Of a stretch of 64,000 nucleotides of DNA, positions 25,004-33,326 are shown piece by piece. The DNA comes from an uncultured bacterium (GTDB lineage Bacteria > Actinomycetota > Coriobacteriia > Coriobacteriales > Coriobacteriaceae). Below the pieces are notes generated by a model. That model was not told where the DNA came from. It saw only the letters and a program-made list of their open reading frames with translations, and ran no database searches. Every line of letters begins with the position of its first letter. The first letter of the stretch is position 1. Both the position numbers and the translations under genes were made by a program. The DNA is taken from assembly GCA_905215385.1 (NCBI GenBank), contig CAJMPY010000005.1, forward strand, positions 1 to 64,000, given 5' to 3'.

Positions 25004-25825
25004 CTACAGCAGATGCTCCTCGATAAAGATCGCGATGCCGTCTCTGTCGTTGCTCGCGGTTACAAAGTCGGCGGCGGCACGGGTGGCGTCGCTGCCGTTT
25101 GCCATGGCCACGCCCACGCCGGCGTCGGCCACCATGCAGGTGTCGTTATCGGCATCGCCAAACACGCAGATGTTCTGGAGCTCCATGTCGTTGAGCTCCG
25201 CCACGCGCACAAGGCCGCGCGTCTTGGACACGCGCGGATCCATGAACTCGTAGAGCCGCTGCGTGGTTTGCAGAGCCGCCGCCTTAACAGTGTTATCGGC
25301 AAACGTCGACGCCCGCTCGACCACCCGCGGCATTACCTCGGGCGCCATGGTAAACATCACCTTGGGCTGCGGCTCGCGCAAAAACTCGGCAAAATCGACC
25401 ACCTGGTAGGGCACACCGTCGACGCGCGACAGGTGCTCGACGCACGCGTTGCTCTCGGGCACGTAGAACACGCCGTCTCGGGGGCAGACGGGCGTTGCCG
25501 GAAGATCCGCCATGTACTTGCAGATGCGCGCGATGGTCTCGCCCGGCAGCGGGAAGCTCAGCTCGTTGATGTCGTGCGCGCGGTCGATGACCTCGGCGCC
25601 ACCGCAGCCTACCAGCACGTCCACCAGGCCTTCGATGCCCCAGGGCTCGTACATGGCCTCGGTCGCGTGGGCGTCACGCCCGGTGCACAGGCCAATGAGC
25701 ACGCCGCGCTCGCGCAGGGCGCGAATCGCCGCCACGGTGCGCGGGGACACCGTGTGCTGGCTCGTGAGCAGCGTGCCGTCGATATCGCAGAACACGGCTT
25801 TGATGTGGCTGAAGGTGGTGTCCAT
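25004..25825 (-). CDS. HAD-superfamily Cof-type phosphatase
   Basis: 273 residues from ATG 25825 (AGAAAGG upstream); the open frame extends farther but without a ribosome site. Motif I is AVFCDIDGTLL with the nucleophile Asp and general acid Asp; motif II Thr is in IGLCTGRDAHA; the motif III Lys is most likely in SKTRGL; motif IV is VFGDADNDTCMV. The cap domain between motifs II and III is type IIB, as in Cof/YidA sugar-phosphate or flavin-phosphate phosphatases. The exact substrate is not predictable. It is a single-gene unit flanked by P2 palindromes on both sides. Confidence 0.88.
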   Translation of the reverse strand: MDTTFSHIKAVFCDIDGTLLTSQHTVSPRTVAAIRALRERGVLIGLCTGRDAHATEAMYEPWGIEGLVDVLVGCGGAEVIDRAHDINELSFPLPGETIARICKYMADLPATPVCPRDGVFYVPESNACVEHLSRVDGVPYQVVDFAEFLREPQPKVMFTMAPEVMPRVVERASTFADNTVKAAALQTTQRLYEFMDPRVSKTRGLVRVAELNDMELQNICVFGDADNDTCMVADAGVGVAMANGSDATRAAADFVTASNDRDGIAIFIEEHLL

Positions 25826-25917
25826 GGGGGCCTTTCTGGGTTGTGCGGCGGTGTGGGGTGTATTCGTGAGCGGCGTACATGGTATACCAAGGCGCGCACG
25901 GGGCGCTTTGGTGCAAA

Positions 25918-25951
25918 ACCACCGCAAAGGTGCCTGGCCCCTTTGCGGTGG
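25918..25951. repeat. Palindromic element P2, copy 3
   Basis: ACCACCGCAAAGG...CCTTTGCGGTGG arms around the TGCCTGGCCC core. It is joined by the linker GAAGTGACGTTTGC to P1 copy 2. Confidence 0.8.
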
Positions 25952-25969
25952 AAGTGACGTTTGCGGGCC

Positions 25970-26032
25970 AAACCATCACAACATTCGACGTTTTTCGGCA
26001 AAATCGCGATTTTCATCGAATGTTGTGATGGT
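25970..26032. repeat. Palindromic element P1, copy 2
   Basis: AAACCATCACAACATTCGA...TCGAATGTTGTGATGGT, ending 2 bases from the MFS stop codon (26035, minus strand). It may serve as that gene's 3' hairpin. Confidence 0.85.
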
Positions 26033-26034
26033 CT

Positions 26035-27315
26035 TTACTGCCTTGCGGCACGATCAAAATGCCGGCGTCCAAACAGCAGCAGCGCCGCGGGAACCGCCGT
26101 CACGACCATGCCTGCCCCCACGAGTGTCCGTTGTACGCCAAATGTCGCCGCCAGCCACGGGGCAATCGCCAGCGGGGCCACGCCGGCGAACATATTGCCA
26201 AAGCCCATGACCGAGTTGACGCGACCGAGCTGCTCGAGCGGAGCCGTCGTTTGCACGATGGTGTTGTGGAGCGGGTTGACGACGCCCCAAGCTACGCCCA
26301 GGGCGACCTGGCCGACGAGGGCCACGCCCACGTACGGTGTCCCCACATAGAGCAGACTTCCCAGGCCCACGGACATGAGCGCCACGAGCAGTGTTTTAAG
26401 GTTGACCAGGTGCGGCGGCAAGCGGAGCGCGAGCACGGCACCCAGCACCGCGCCGACACCGCTGGCCGACGAGAGCCAGCCCATCCACTCAACACCGACG
26501 TGCAGGACATCGCGATAGAAAAACGACTCGAGCGGATCGAAGGCTCCGTAGCCAAAGTTCGAAAGAAAAATGATGCAGAAAAGTAGCGCGAGGACGCTGT
26601 TGGTGAAGACTGTCTTGATGCTGGCTGCGAAGGTGGCGCGGGCGGACGTGCTGGGGTTGGAGCTTTGTCCCGCACGCTCCCCTTCCTCTGCCGAATCAGC
26701 ATCCGCATCCCCGGCGACATGGCTGGTCTGCGGCCTAAAGCCCCAACCGACGACGAACGCCAGCACGGTAAAGAGCATCATAAGCACAAACACCGCGCGC
26801 GACGACGCAGCCGCCGCGACAAAGCCGCCCAACGTGGGTCCGACGATAATACTCACGTTTGAGAACATGGCGATGGCGGAATTGATGTCTTTGAGCTCGA
26901 CAGGGTCGTTGGTGAGGTAGGCCGGATAGGACGTGGCGATGGGCTGGGCGAATCCCATCACAAAGCCCAGAAACACCGCGCCGAGCAGGACGACGCCGGT
27001 CGCGCTACCAAAGGCGATGATTGCCGTGCCAATTGCGAGAGCGCCGACGATGCTCAGCAAGAAATGGCGGCGCGGACCCCAGGCGTCAAGCGCCGCGCCA
27101 CCCGCAAAGGATCCCAGGATCACAAAAACGTTCATAAAGAGCACTGCCAGCGATGTCGCGACGACCGAGGCATCGTCCGCATAGGTAAGCGTTCCGATGA
27201 CGCCGATAAAATAACTGGTCTGAAACCCGGTGTAGATGAGAAAGCGCATCGCCACCAGGCGCTTGGCCTGCACGGACAGCGATGATTGAGGCTTTGAGAA
27301 AAGAGGGGCGAGCAT
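26035..27315 (-). CDS. MFS transporter, drug-efflux type
   Basis: 426 residues from ATG 27315 (AAGGAG 6 bases upstream). Twelve hydrophobic segments, a charged loop in the middle (about 205-225, rich in Asp/Glu/Ser), and a glycine-rich GAALDAWGPRR motif after the second helix that corresponds to the MFS A-motif (G-x-x-x-D-x-x-G-x-R-R). This is the layout of DHA-like or enterobactin-exporter-like MFS proteins. The substrate is unknown. It stands alone: no linked regulator, with repeats at both ends. Confidence 0.8.
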   Translation of the reverse strand: MLAPLFSKPQSSLSVQAKRLVAMRFLIYTGFQTSYFIGVIGTLTYADDASVVATSLAVLFMNVFVILGSFAGGAALDAWGPRRHFLLSIVGALAIGTAIIAFGSATGVVLLGAVFLGFVMGFAQPIATSYPAYLTNDPVELKDINSAIAMFSNVSIIVGPTLGGFVAAAASSRAVFVLMMLFTVLAFVVGWGFRPQTSHVAGDADADSAEEGERAGQSSNPSTSARATFAASIKTVFTNSVLALLFCIIFLSNFGYGAFDPLESFFYRDVLHVGVEWMGWLSSASGVGAVLGAVLALRLPPHLVNLKTLLVALMSVGLGSLLYVGTPYVGVALVGQVALGVAWGVVNPLHNTIVQTTAPLEQLGRVNSVMGFGNMFAGVAPLAIAPWLAATFGVQRTLVGAGMVVTAVPAALLLFGRRHFDRAARQ

Positions 27316-27488
27316 GGAGACTCCTTGTTTCATACGAATACGGGCGGTGGGCATTCGCCACCGTCTATCGAATCAATCTATCCGCTTGAAACATTAAGGA
27401 CGCATCAAGCCCCTTCTCTCCGTTTTTCGCCCGTCATGAACTACTTGGTAGATTGTAAGGCATGTCCCACACATCTACTAAAACAAAA

Positions 27489-27522
27489 ACCAACACAAAG
27501 GTGCCTGGCCCCTTTGTGGTGG
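27489..27522. repeat. Palindromic element P2, copy 4
   Basis: ACCAACACAAAGG...CCTTTGTGGTGG, core TGCCTGGCCC, joined by GAAGTGACGTTTGC to element P4 copy 1. Confidence 0.75.
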
Positions 27523-27524
27523 AA

Positions 27525-27577
27525 GTGACGTTTGCCCAGATAAAACCTTCCAAAATAAACCTGTCCCTTTTTGGCAG
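27525..27577 (-). repeat. Intergenic element P4, copy 1
   Basis: Minus-strand sequence begins CTGCCAAAAAGGGACAGG and ends AAACGTCAC. It matches 49 of 53 bases of the element at 57105-57157. It lies right at the 3' end of the moaC-mobB gene. Confidence 0.8.
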
Positions 27578-27580
27578 GTT

Positions 27581-28879
27581 TTAGGCCAGATGGTCTTGGA
27601 TGAGGTCGCAGATGGCTCGGGCGTCGTTGATGCTGATGGCTCGGGTCGCAAAGCCGGCGTCGAAGGCCTGACGCGCCAGAGCCTCGTTGCAGGCAAGGGC
27701 CAGCGTGTGGCCGTCGACCAGGTCGAGCGAGCTCTTGCCGCGCAGACGGTCGACACCCGAGCGCGCGACCACGATGTTGTCGAAGCCCTCGGTCTTGTAG
27801 CCCTCGATGATCACCACGTCGACATCGTTGTAGCGCGACAGCAGCTCGCGCGCAGGCATCTCGTCCTCCTCGCGCGTGTCGGCGTACTCCGCCCAGCGCG
27901 TGGCGCAGATGAGCCCCACGTGTTTGGATCCGGCTTGATGATGGCGCCACGTATCCTTAGCGGGCACGTCGATATCAAAGCCATGATGCCCATGATGCTT
28001 GAGCGAACCCACGCGCAGGCCGCGACGGGTGAGCTCGGCAATGACCTTCTCGACGAGCGTGGTCTTGCCCGAGTTTTGGTAGCCGATAAACGCGATCGCG
28101 GGGACGGCCGGGGCCGGAGCTGCGGGCGCGACGGCGACGGGTGCGCTTGCGGGCGTGGCACCGTCGGCGGCCACGGCCTCAACAGCAGCGGCCTGACGCT
28201 CTGCACGATCCCACACGCCCGAGCGGCCGCCTTCCTTGTGCAGCAGGCGAACGTCGACGATCTCCATGCCGCGATCGATCGCCTTGCACATGTCATAGAT
28301 CGTAAGGCACGCGGCACTCGCGCCGGTCAGGGTCTCCATCTCGATGCCCGTCTTGCCCGTCACGCCGGCCGTAACCAGTACGTGAAAGCCAACCTGCCCG
28401 TCCGCGCGCGCCGGCGCCCAACCCTCGGGCACGTCCTCGGCCGGCGTCCCCGCCGGGGCGATGGGCGCAATGTCGCACTTGCTCTTGGTAATGAGCAGCG
28501 GATGGCACATGGGGATGATATCGCTCGTTCGCTTGATAGCCATAATGCCTGCCACACGCGCACAGGCAAGCACGTCGCCCTTTTTGGCGCGATCTTGCAG
28601 CACCATGGCCTGCGTCTCGGGGTGCATGAGGATGGTGCCCTCGGCGATGGCGATGCGATGCGTCTCGGCCTTGTCGGACACGTCGACCATGCGTACCTCG
28701 CCCTTGGTGTCCACGTGCGTCAGCTCGTCGCGACGGGCATCACGGGTAGGCTCGGTCGCAGCGCCTGAAGTCGGCTGCGCGGCCGTGGCGGCATCGCCGG
28801 CCACAGCCGTGACTTTGTGGGCAGACATCGCGGCCCTGCGAGCGGCCTTGGTGGCATCGGCGTACCTGCTCTTGGCCAT
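27581..28879 (-). CDS. MoaC-MobB fusion: cyclic pyranopterin synthase joined to molybdopterin-guanine dinucleotide protein B
   Basis: 432 residues from ATG 28879 (GGAGG 8 bases upstream). Residues about 50-215 are MoaC: LTHVDTKGEVRMVDVSDK, SDIIPMCHPLL with the catalytic His, and a VTGKTGIEMETLTGAS stretch. MoaC turns 3',8-cyclo-GTP into cPMP. An Ala/Pro-rich linker (about 235-265) leads to MobB (about 265-432): Walker A FIGYQNSGKTTLVEK, LKHHGHHGFDID, and VIIEGYKTEGFD. MobB assists guanylation of molybdenum cofactor. The two enzymes act at opposite ends of the pathway, so the fusion is unusual. It is followed by no other moa genes, but moaA lies 4 bases upstream in the same operon. Confidence 0.92.
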   Translation of the reverse strand: MAKSRYADATKAARRAAMSAHKVTAVAGDAATAAQPTSGAATEPTRDARRDELTHVDTKGEVRMVDVSDKAETHRIAIAEGTILMHPETQAMVLQDRAKKGDVLACARVAGIMAIKRTSDIIPMCHPLLITKSKCDIAPIAPAGTPAEDVPEGWAPARADGQVGFHVLVTAGVTGKTGIEMETLTGASAACLTIYDMCKAIDRGMEIVDVRLLHKEGGRSGVWDRAERQAAAVEAVAADGATPASAPVAVAPAAPAPAVPAIAFIGYQNSGKTTLVEKVIAELTRRGLRVGSLKHHGHHGFDIDVPAKDTWRHHQAGSKHVGLICATRWAEYADTREEDEMPARELLSRYNDVDVVIIEGYKTEGFDNIVVARSGVDRLRGKSSLDLVDGHTLALACNEALARQAFDAGFATRAISINDARAICDLIQDHLA

Positions 28880-28883
28880 ATGA

Positions 28884-29939
28884 TCATCCTCCGATTTGGG
28901 ACATAAATCGTTGCGTGCCCTCAATTATCGCGTGTTCCTGCGGTTTGTGGGCCACGGCATCGCGCCAAATCGAAAGTACCTGCATATCATCACCACGGCG
29001 CAGGGCGTCGCGCACCGAATACTCGGCATCGCTGAACAGGCACGGACGCACGTTGCCATCGGCCGTCAGGCGCAGACGGTTGCAATTCGCACAAAAATGG
29101 TTGGACATGGCGCTAATAAAGCCAACCGTTCCCGCCGCGCCCGGAAAGTGCCAGTAGCGCGCAGGGCCCGCGCCGGCAGGAGCGTCGTTGATGTCGAGCG
29201 GCTCGAGCTCGCCCAGCCCCGTCGCGGCGGCACCGGCATTGATGCGCGCCCGCAGCTCGTCGCTCGGCACGGTGTCGCTCGCGTCCCACAACTCGGGATT
29301 GAGCGCGGGCGCGTGAGGGTCTACGGCGCAATGCGAGCTCGTGCGCTCGTCGCCGATGGGCATGTATTCGATAAAGCGCAGGTGGATGGGGCGGTCAACG
29401 GTCAAGCGCGCGAGGGCAGCCGCATCCTGGTTGAGCCGGCGCACCACAACGCAGTTGACCTTAACGGGCTCAAAGCCCCAAGCCAGCGCCGCGTCGATGC
29501 CAGCCATGGTCTGCTCGAGCCGACCCAGGCGCGTGATCTTTCCAAACAGCGTAGGGTCGAGCGTGTCGAGCGAAATGTTGACGCGGTTAAGCCCGGCATC
29601 TTTGAGCTGCGGTGCCAACTTGGGCAGCAGGGCGCCATTGGTGGTAAGCGAGATGTCCTCGATCTGCGGAATCGCGCAGATGTCGCGAATGAGCGGGATG
29701 ATACGGCGGCTGACCAGCGGTTCGCCGCCCGTCAGGCGCACGCGGCGAATGCCCTCTCCCGCCACCAAGCGCACAAAGCGGGCGATTTCCTCGGCACTGA
29801 GTAGCTCGTCGTGCGCGCGGGGCGCCACGCCATCGGCCGGCATGCAGTAAATGCAGCGAAAATTGCACTTGTCGGTAACGGCAATGCGCAGGTAGTTGAT
29901 ATCGCGGCCAAAGCCGTCATGTTGCACGTGCCCGTCCAC
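28884..29939 (-). CDS. moaA: GTP 3',8-cyclase MoaA (radical SAM)
   Basis: 351 residues. N-terminal radical-SAM cluster motif TDKCNFRCIYCMP (CxxxCxxC), followed by LTGGEPLVSR, and a C-terminal second cluster site beginning FCANCNRLRLTADGNVRPCL. Ends in a normal MoaA tail (no GG after extra residues, though MSQIGG is present as in MoaA). It converts GTP to 3',8-cyclo-GTP, the substrate of the MoaC domain encoded 4 bases downstream, so the operon runs consecutive steps. GTG start at 29939 has GGGAGG upstream. Molybdoenzymes that would use the cofactor are not in the window. Confidence 0.95.
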   Translation of the reverse strand: MDGHVQHDGFGRDINYLRIAVTDKCNFRCIYCMPADGVAPRAHDELLSAEEIARFVRLVAGEGIRRVRLTGGEPLVSRRIIPLIRDICAIPQIEDISLTTNGALLPKLAPQLKDAGLNRVNISLDTLDPTLFGKITRLGRLEQTMAGIDAALAWGFEPVKVNCVVVRRLNQDAAALARLTVDRPIHLRFIEYMPIGDERTSSHCAVDPHAPALNPELWDASDTVPSDELRARINAGAAATGLGELEPLDINDAPAGAGPARYWHFPGAAGTVGFISAMSNHFCANCNRLRLTADGNVRPCLFSDAEYSVRDALRRGDDMQVLSIWRDAVAHKPQEHAIIEGTQRFMSQIGG

Positions 29940-30070
29940 GCAGCCCTCCCCTCACGCGGCGTTTTATTCTTCGGAAAACATAATACCCCACGGGAGAATC
30001 ATGCCGACACCCGTACGACAGGACAGGTCGCTTCGAGCAAAACGGACTTTCCAAGCCCATCCTCAGCATA

Positions 30071-30137
30071 CAAACCATCACAACATTCGATGCTTTTCCC
30101 GTTTTTGGCAAAAAACGTCGAATGTTGTGATGGTTTG
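30071..30137. repeat. Palindromic element P1, copy 3
   Basis: CAAACCATCACAACATTCGA and its reverse complement flank a 27-base centre rich in T then A. Lies between moaA start and the next gene's stop. Confidence 0.85.
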
Positions 30138-30174
30138 CCTGCCCACGGCACCCCGTAGAAAGACCAAAGCGCCC

Positions 30175-31212
30175 CTAGAGGCCGCCGTCCCAGTGGCGAA
30201 TCACGAATTCTCGAAGGTCGTTCTGCCGCTTTTGGAACGCTTCGCTTCGGTCGCACTTGAGGCCCATAGCGAGCGCAATGGCGTTCATCGCCCGGTGCAA
30301 TTGCAGCTGATGGGCAAACTGAGTCCCGGTGAGGACGATCATCCTAAAGCCCAGCGCGCTCAGTACGGTCATACGCTCCGCATCCGACGCGCTGCGCTGT
30401 TTATCAAGATGGTCCGAGCCGTTGTATTCAATCCCCGTACCGCTCGCAGGCGCATATACGTCAATCTCGAAATACCCGGCCTTTGCGAGACACTTGAACT
30501 CGTTGGGAACATCGACCCTATGGTTGAGCTCGATTTTGGCGTATCCCAGCCCGCCCTGGAAACGTTTTGCTACGACCATGATTGCGGTGGCCGTCTCCAT
30601 GGGCGACCGCGCGCCATCGTGCACGCGCTTGAGCACGGCGGCCGCGCGTATAGCCCCCTGACGAGATCGGTTCTCATTGCAATAGGCAATCAAGTCGGCA
30701 ACGGTATACCTCTGCCCCATCTCGATATAATCGCCTGTCGACAGATGATTCAAATGGTATCGGGCGCAGATTTCGTAGCCATATTCCAGCTGCTCGGGCT
30801 CACTCATCCACGAACCCGCCTGGACAAAGCACATGGCCTCATCAACCACCAGAAGGCCCTCTGCCACCTCGATAAGATGGCCTGGAGGTACCGGCGCCCC
30901 AAACACGTGGCACCTAAATCCAGCCGGCGTCGAGCGCTCAAAATCGAAGTTGACGAGCGTATCGATATGATCGAGCTCTTCTCGTGGAATACCAAGCGAA
31001 ACCAGATAGTCGGTAACGATCCCAACTGCCGTTGAAGCCCTCAGCCCCTTGGCATCGAGTCCCAATTTGGGCAGGCTCGCAGCCGGCTCCGCCTCGCTAG
31101 CAAGCGAGTCCTCATCGTATAGGCCGCTTGCTCGCGAGAGCGGCTCGGACGGGCGCGCCACGTTGTGGTACAGCCAGGCAGTCTTATGGGACAGGACGAT
31201 CGGCAGGTCCAT
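30175..31212 (-). CDS. Hypothetical protein with C-terminal restriction-like nuclease domain
   Basis: 345 residues, soluble. The C-terminal part contains YFEIDVYAP then GTGIEYNGSDH and later MTVLSALGFRMIVLTGTQ. An acidic residue in a beta strand, then E-Y-N/D-G in the next strand, followed by an alpha helix and a G-x-x-V/I-x-x-L/V strand, fits the PD-(D/E)XK fold of DUF559/Vsr-like endonucleases, with Asp in EIDVYA and Glu in GIEYNG as likely metal ligands. The N-terminal part resembles the AbiEi-like region found in families multi-copy in Coriobacteriia, but this is weak. No partner gene is seen. It is flanked on both sides by P1 palindromes. Confidence 0.6.
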   Translation of the reverse strand: MDLPIVLSHKTAWLYHNVARPSEPLSRASGLYDEDSLASEAEPAASLPKLGLDAKGLRASTAVGIVTDYLVSLGIPREELDHIDTLVNFDFERSTPAGFRCHVFGAPVPPGHLIEVAEGLLVVDEAMCFVQAGSWMSEPEQLEYGYEICARYHLNHLSTGDYIEMGQRYTVADLIAYCNENRSRQGAIRAAAVLKRVHDGARSPMETATAIMVVAKRFQGGLGYAKIELNHRVDVPNEFKCLAKAGYFEIDVYAPASGTGIEYNGSDHLDKQRSASDAERMTVLSALGFRMIVLTGTQFAHQLQLHRAMNAIALAMGLKCDRSEAFQKRQNDLREFVIRHWDGGL

Positions 31213-31313
31213 GAGCCCTCCAATGGAGTCGGATAACCAACCTTATTCCCCTGCCCACGGGTCCGCACACCTTCGTGCGCAAGAAAGCGATTCCACCCGA
31301 TCGAGTGGTAGAA

Positions 31314-31378
31314 AAACCATCACAACATTCGATGCTTTTCCCGATTTTGGCAAAAAACGGCGAATGTTGTGATGGTTT
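31314..31378. repeat. Palindromic element P1, copy 4
   Basis: AAACCATCACAACATTCG...CGAATGTTGTGATGGTTT with 18-base arms. It is upstream of the nuclease-domain gene and about 50 bases past the stop of the ABC gene (minus strand). Confidence 0.85.
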
Positions 31379-31427
31379 GAGGCGAGGTGAGAGGCACGGA
31401 GGGGTCAAAGCATCGTGCTCGAACGGG

Positions 31428-33326
31428 TTAATCCAACTCTTTTAAGCCATGCGCCAGCTGCCAGTACTCGCCGTGCTGAGCGAGCAGCTCTTCGTGCGTG
31501 CCGCGCTCGATGATGCGGCCGTGTTCGAGGACCATGATGGCATCGGCGTCGCGGACGGTGGACAGGCGGTGCGCGATCATAAACGTGGTGCGGCCACGCA
31601 TGATGCGGTCCATGCCGCGCTCGATGAGCTTTTCGGTGCGCGTGTCGATAGAGCTCGTGGCCTCGTCCAGGATGAGCACCGGCGGGTCGGCGACGGCCAC
31701 GCGCGCAATGGCGAGCAGCTGGCGCTGGCCCTGCGACAGGTTGGCGCCATCGGCCGTGACCGGCGTGTCGTACCCTCTAGGCAGGCGGCGAATAAACGAA
31801 TCCGCGCAGGCGGCCTCGGCAGCGGCGCGCACTTCCTCGTCGGTCGCGTCGAGCTTGCCAAAGCGGATGTTCTGTGCAATGGTGCCGCTAAACAGGCGCG
31901 TGTCCTGCAGCACAATGCCGAGCGACCCGCGCAGGCTGGCCTTGGCAATGTGCTTGACGTCGATGCCGTCGTACGTGATCTCGCCGTCATCGACCTCGTA
32001 GAAGCGGTTGATGAGGTTGGTGATGGTCGTCTTACCGGCGCCCGTCGAGCCCACAAACGCGATCTTTTGCCCCGGCTTGGCAAACAGGTTGAGGTCCGTA
32101 AGCACGCGGGTGCCCGGCACGTAGGAAAAGTCCACGGCATGGAAGCGCACGTCGCCAGCAAGCGGGACCAAGCCGCACGTGAGCTCGGTACCGTCGGTAG
32201 CCACCGCGCGGCCCGACTCATCAACGGCAGCCACATCATGCAGGTGCCCGTACGCGCCCACGCCCTGGCCCTCGGGAATCTTCCATGCCCACGCGGCGTC
32301 GCCCGTCTGCACCAGCTCCACGCAGCCCTCGTCCACCTCGGGCTCAAGATCCATGGCGGCAAACAGGCGCTCGGCACCGGCCAGCGCGTTGAGCAAAAAG
32401 TTGCCCAGCTGCGTGAACTGGTTGATGGGCATGGCGGCCTGACGCACAAAGACCAGGTAGCTTGCGAGCGCACCTACATCGGCGAGCCCCTTGATGCAGA
32501 GCATGCCGCCCGCCACGGCGACGATGGCGTAGTTGGCATAGCCAATCACCACGGTCATGGGAACCATGGAGTTGGCGTAAGCCTGCGCGGCGCCACCGGT
32601 GCGGCGCAGCTCTTGGTTACGCACGTCAAAACCAGCCACGTTGGCCTGCTCGTGATTAAAGACCTTGATGACCTTTTGGCCCGAGACCATCTCTTCGATA
32701 TATCCGTCCAAATCGCCCAGCGACGCCTGTTGGGCGGCAAAAAAGCGCTTGGAACGCATGCCCGAGTAGCGCGCGTACAGCACAATGGCCACATCGCACA
32801 CGAGCGTGATAATCGTGAGCTGCCAGTTGAGGATGATGAGCATGGCCGTGGTGCCGACCACCTGGATGCTCGCCTGAATCACGTTGGCAAAGCTGTTGTT
32901 GAGCGCCTCGGAGACGGTGTCGACGTCGTTGGTAAAGAAGCTCATGATGTCACCCGAGCGCGTGCTGTCGAAGTAGCTCAGCGGCAGCATCTGGATGTGC
33001 GCGAACAGGTCGCGGCGAATATCGGACACCACGCGTTGGGCCGCACGCACCATGATCTGTGAGTAGCCCAGGGCCGAGAGCACGCCCGCAGCGTAGATGA
33101 TCGCCGTCAGGATGACCTGCTTGGCGAGCAGCTCCTCCCCGCCCGTGGCCAAACCGTTAACGATGGGGCGCACCATGTAGGTGCCGGCGAGGCTCGCGAT
33201 GGCGGCGACGGAGGCGAGCACGCCCACCGCGAGCAACGAGAACTTGGCGTGACCCATGTAGGAGAGCAGGCGGCGCACCGTGCGCTCGAGGTCGGCCGGG
33301 CGTGCTTGGGCTGCGGTCTTAGGCAT
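31428..33326 (-). CDS. ABC exporter half, ATP site canonical (heterodimer subunit 2)
   Basis: 632 residues from ATG 33326, which overlaps the partner's stop by 8 bases; the frame is open far upstream, but that part lies inside the partner gene in another frame and is a shadow. Six membrane helices, then Walker A GSTGAGKTT, signature NLSQGQRQ, Walker B LILDEATSS with catalytic Glu, and H-loop MIAHRLST. About 60 extra residues (EVDEGCVELVQTGDA..., near 390-450) precede the nucleotide domain. With its partner it forms a multidrug-type heterodimeric exporter (LmrCD/BmrCD/TM287-288 style). Substrate unknown. Confidence 0.88.
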   Translation of the reverse strand: MPKTAAQARPADLERTVRRLLSYMGHAKFSLLAVGVLASVAAIASLAGTYMVRPIVNGLATGGEELLAKQVILTAIIYAAGVLSALGYSQIMVRAAQRVVSDIRRDLFAHIQMLPLSYFDSTRSGDIMSFFTNDVDTVSEALNNSFANVIQASIQVVGTTAMLIILNWQLTIITLVCDVAIVLYARYSGMRSKRFFAAQQASLGDLDGYIEEMVSGQKVIKVFNHEQANVAGFDVRNQELRRTGGAAQAYANSMVPMTVVIGYANYAIVAVAGGMLCIKGLADVGALASYLVFVRQAAMPINQFTQLGNFLLNALAGAERLFAAMDLEPEVDEGCVELVQTGDAAWAWKIPEGQGVGAYGHLHDVAAVDESGRAVATDGTELTCGLVPLAGDVRFHAVDFSYVPGTRVLTDLNLFAKPGQKIAFVGSTGAGKTTITNLINRFYEVDDGEITYDGIDVKHIAKASLRGSLGIVLQDTRLFSGTIAQNIRFGKLDATDEEVRAAAEAACADSFIRRLPRGYDTPVTADGANLSQGQRQLLAIARVAVADPPVLILDEATSSIDTRTEKLIERGMDRIMRGRTTFMIAHRLSTVRDADAIMVLEHGRIIERGTHEELLAQHGEYWQLAHGLKELD

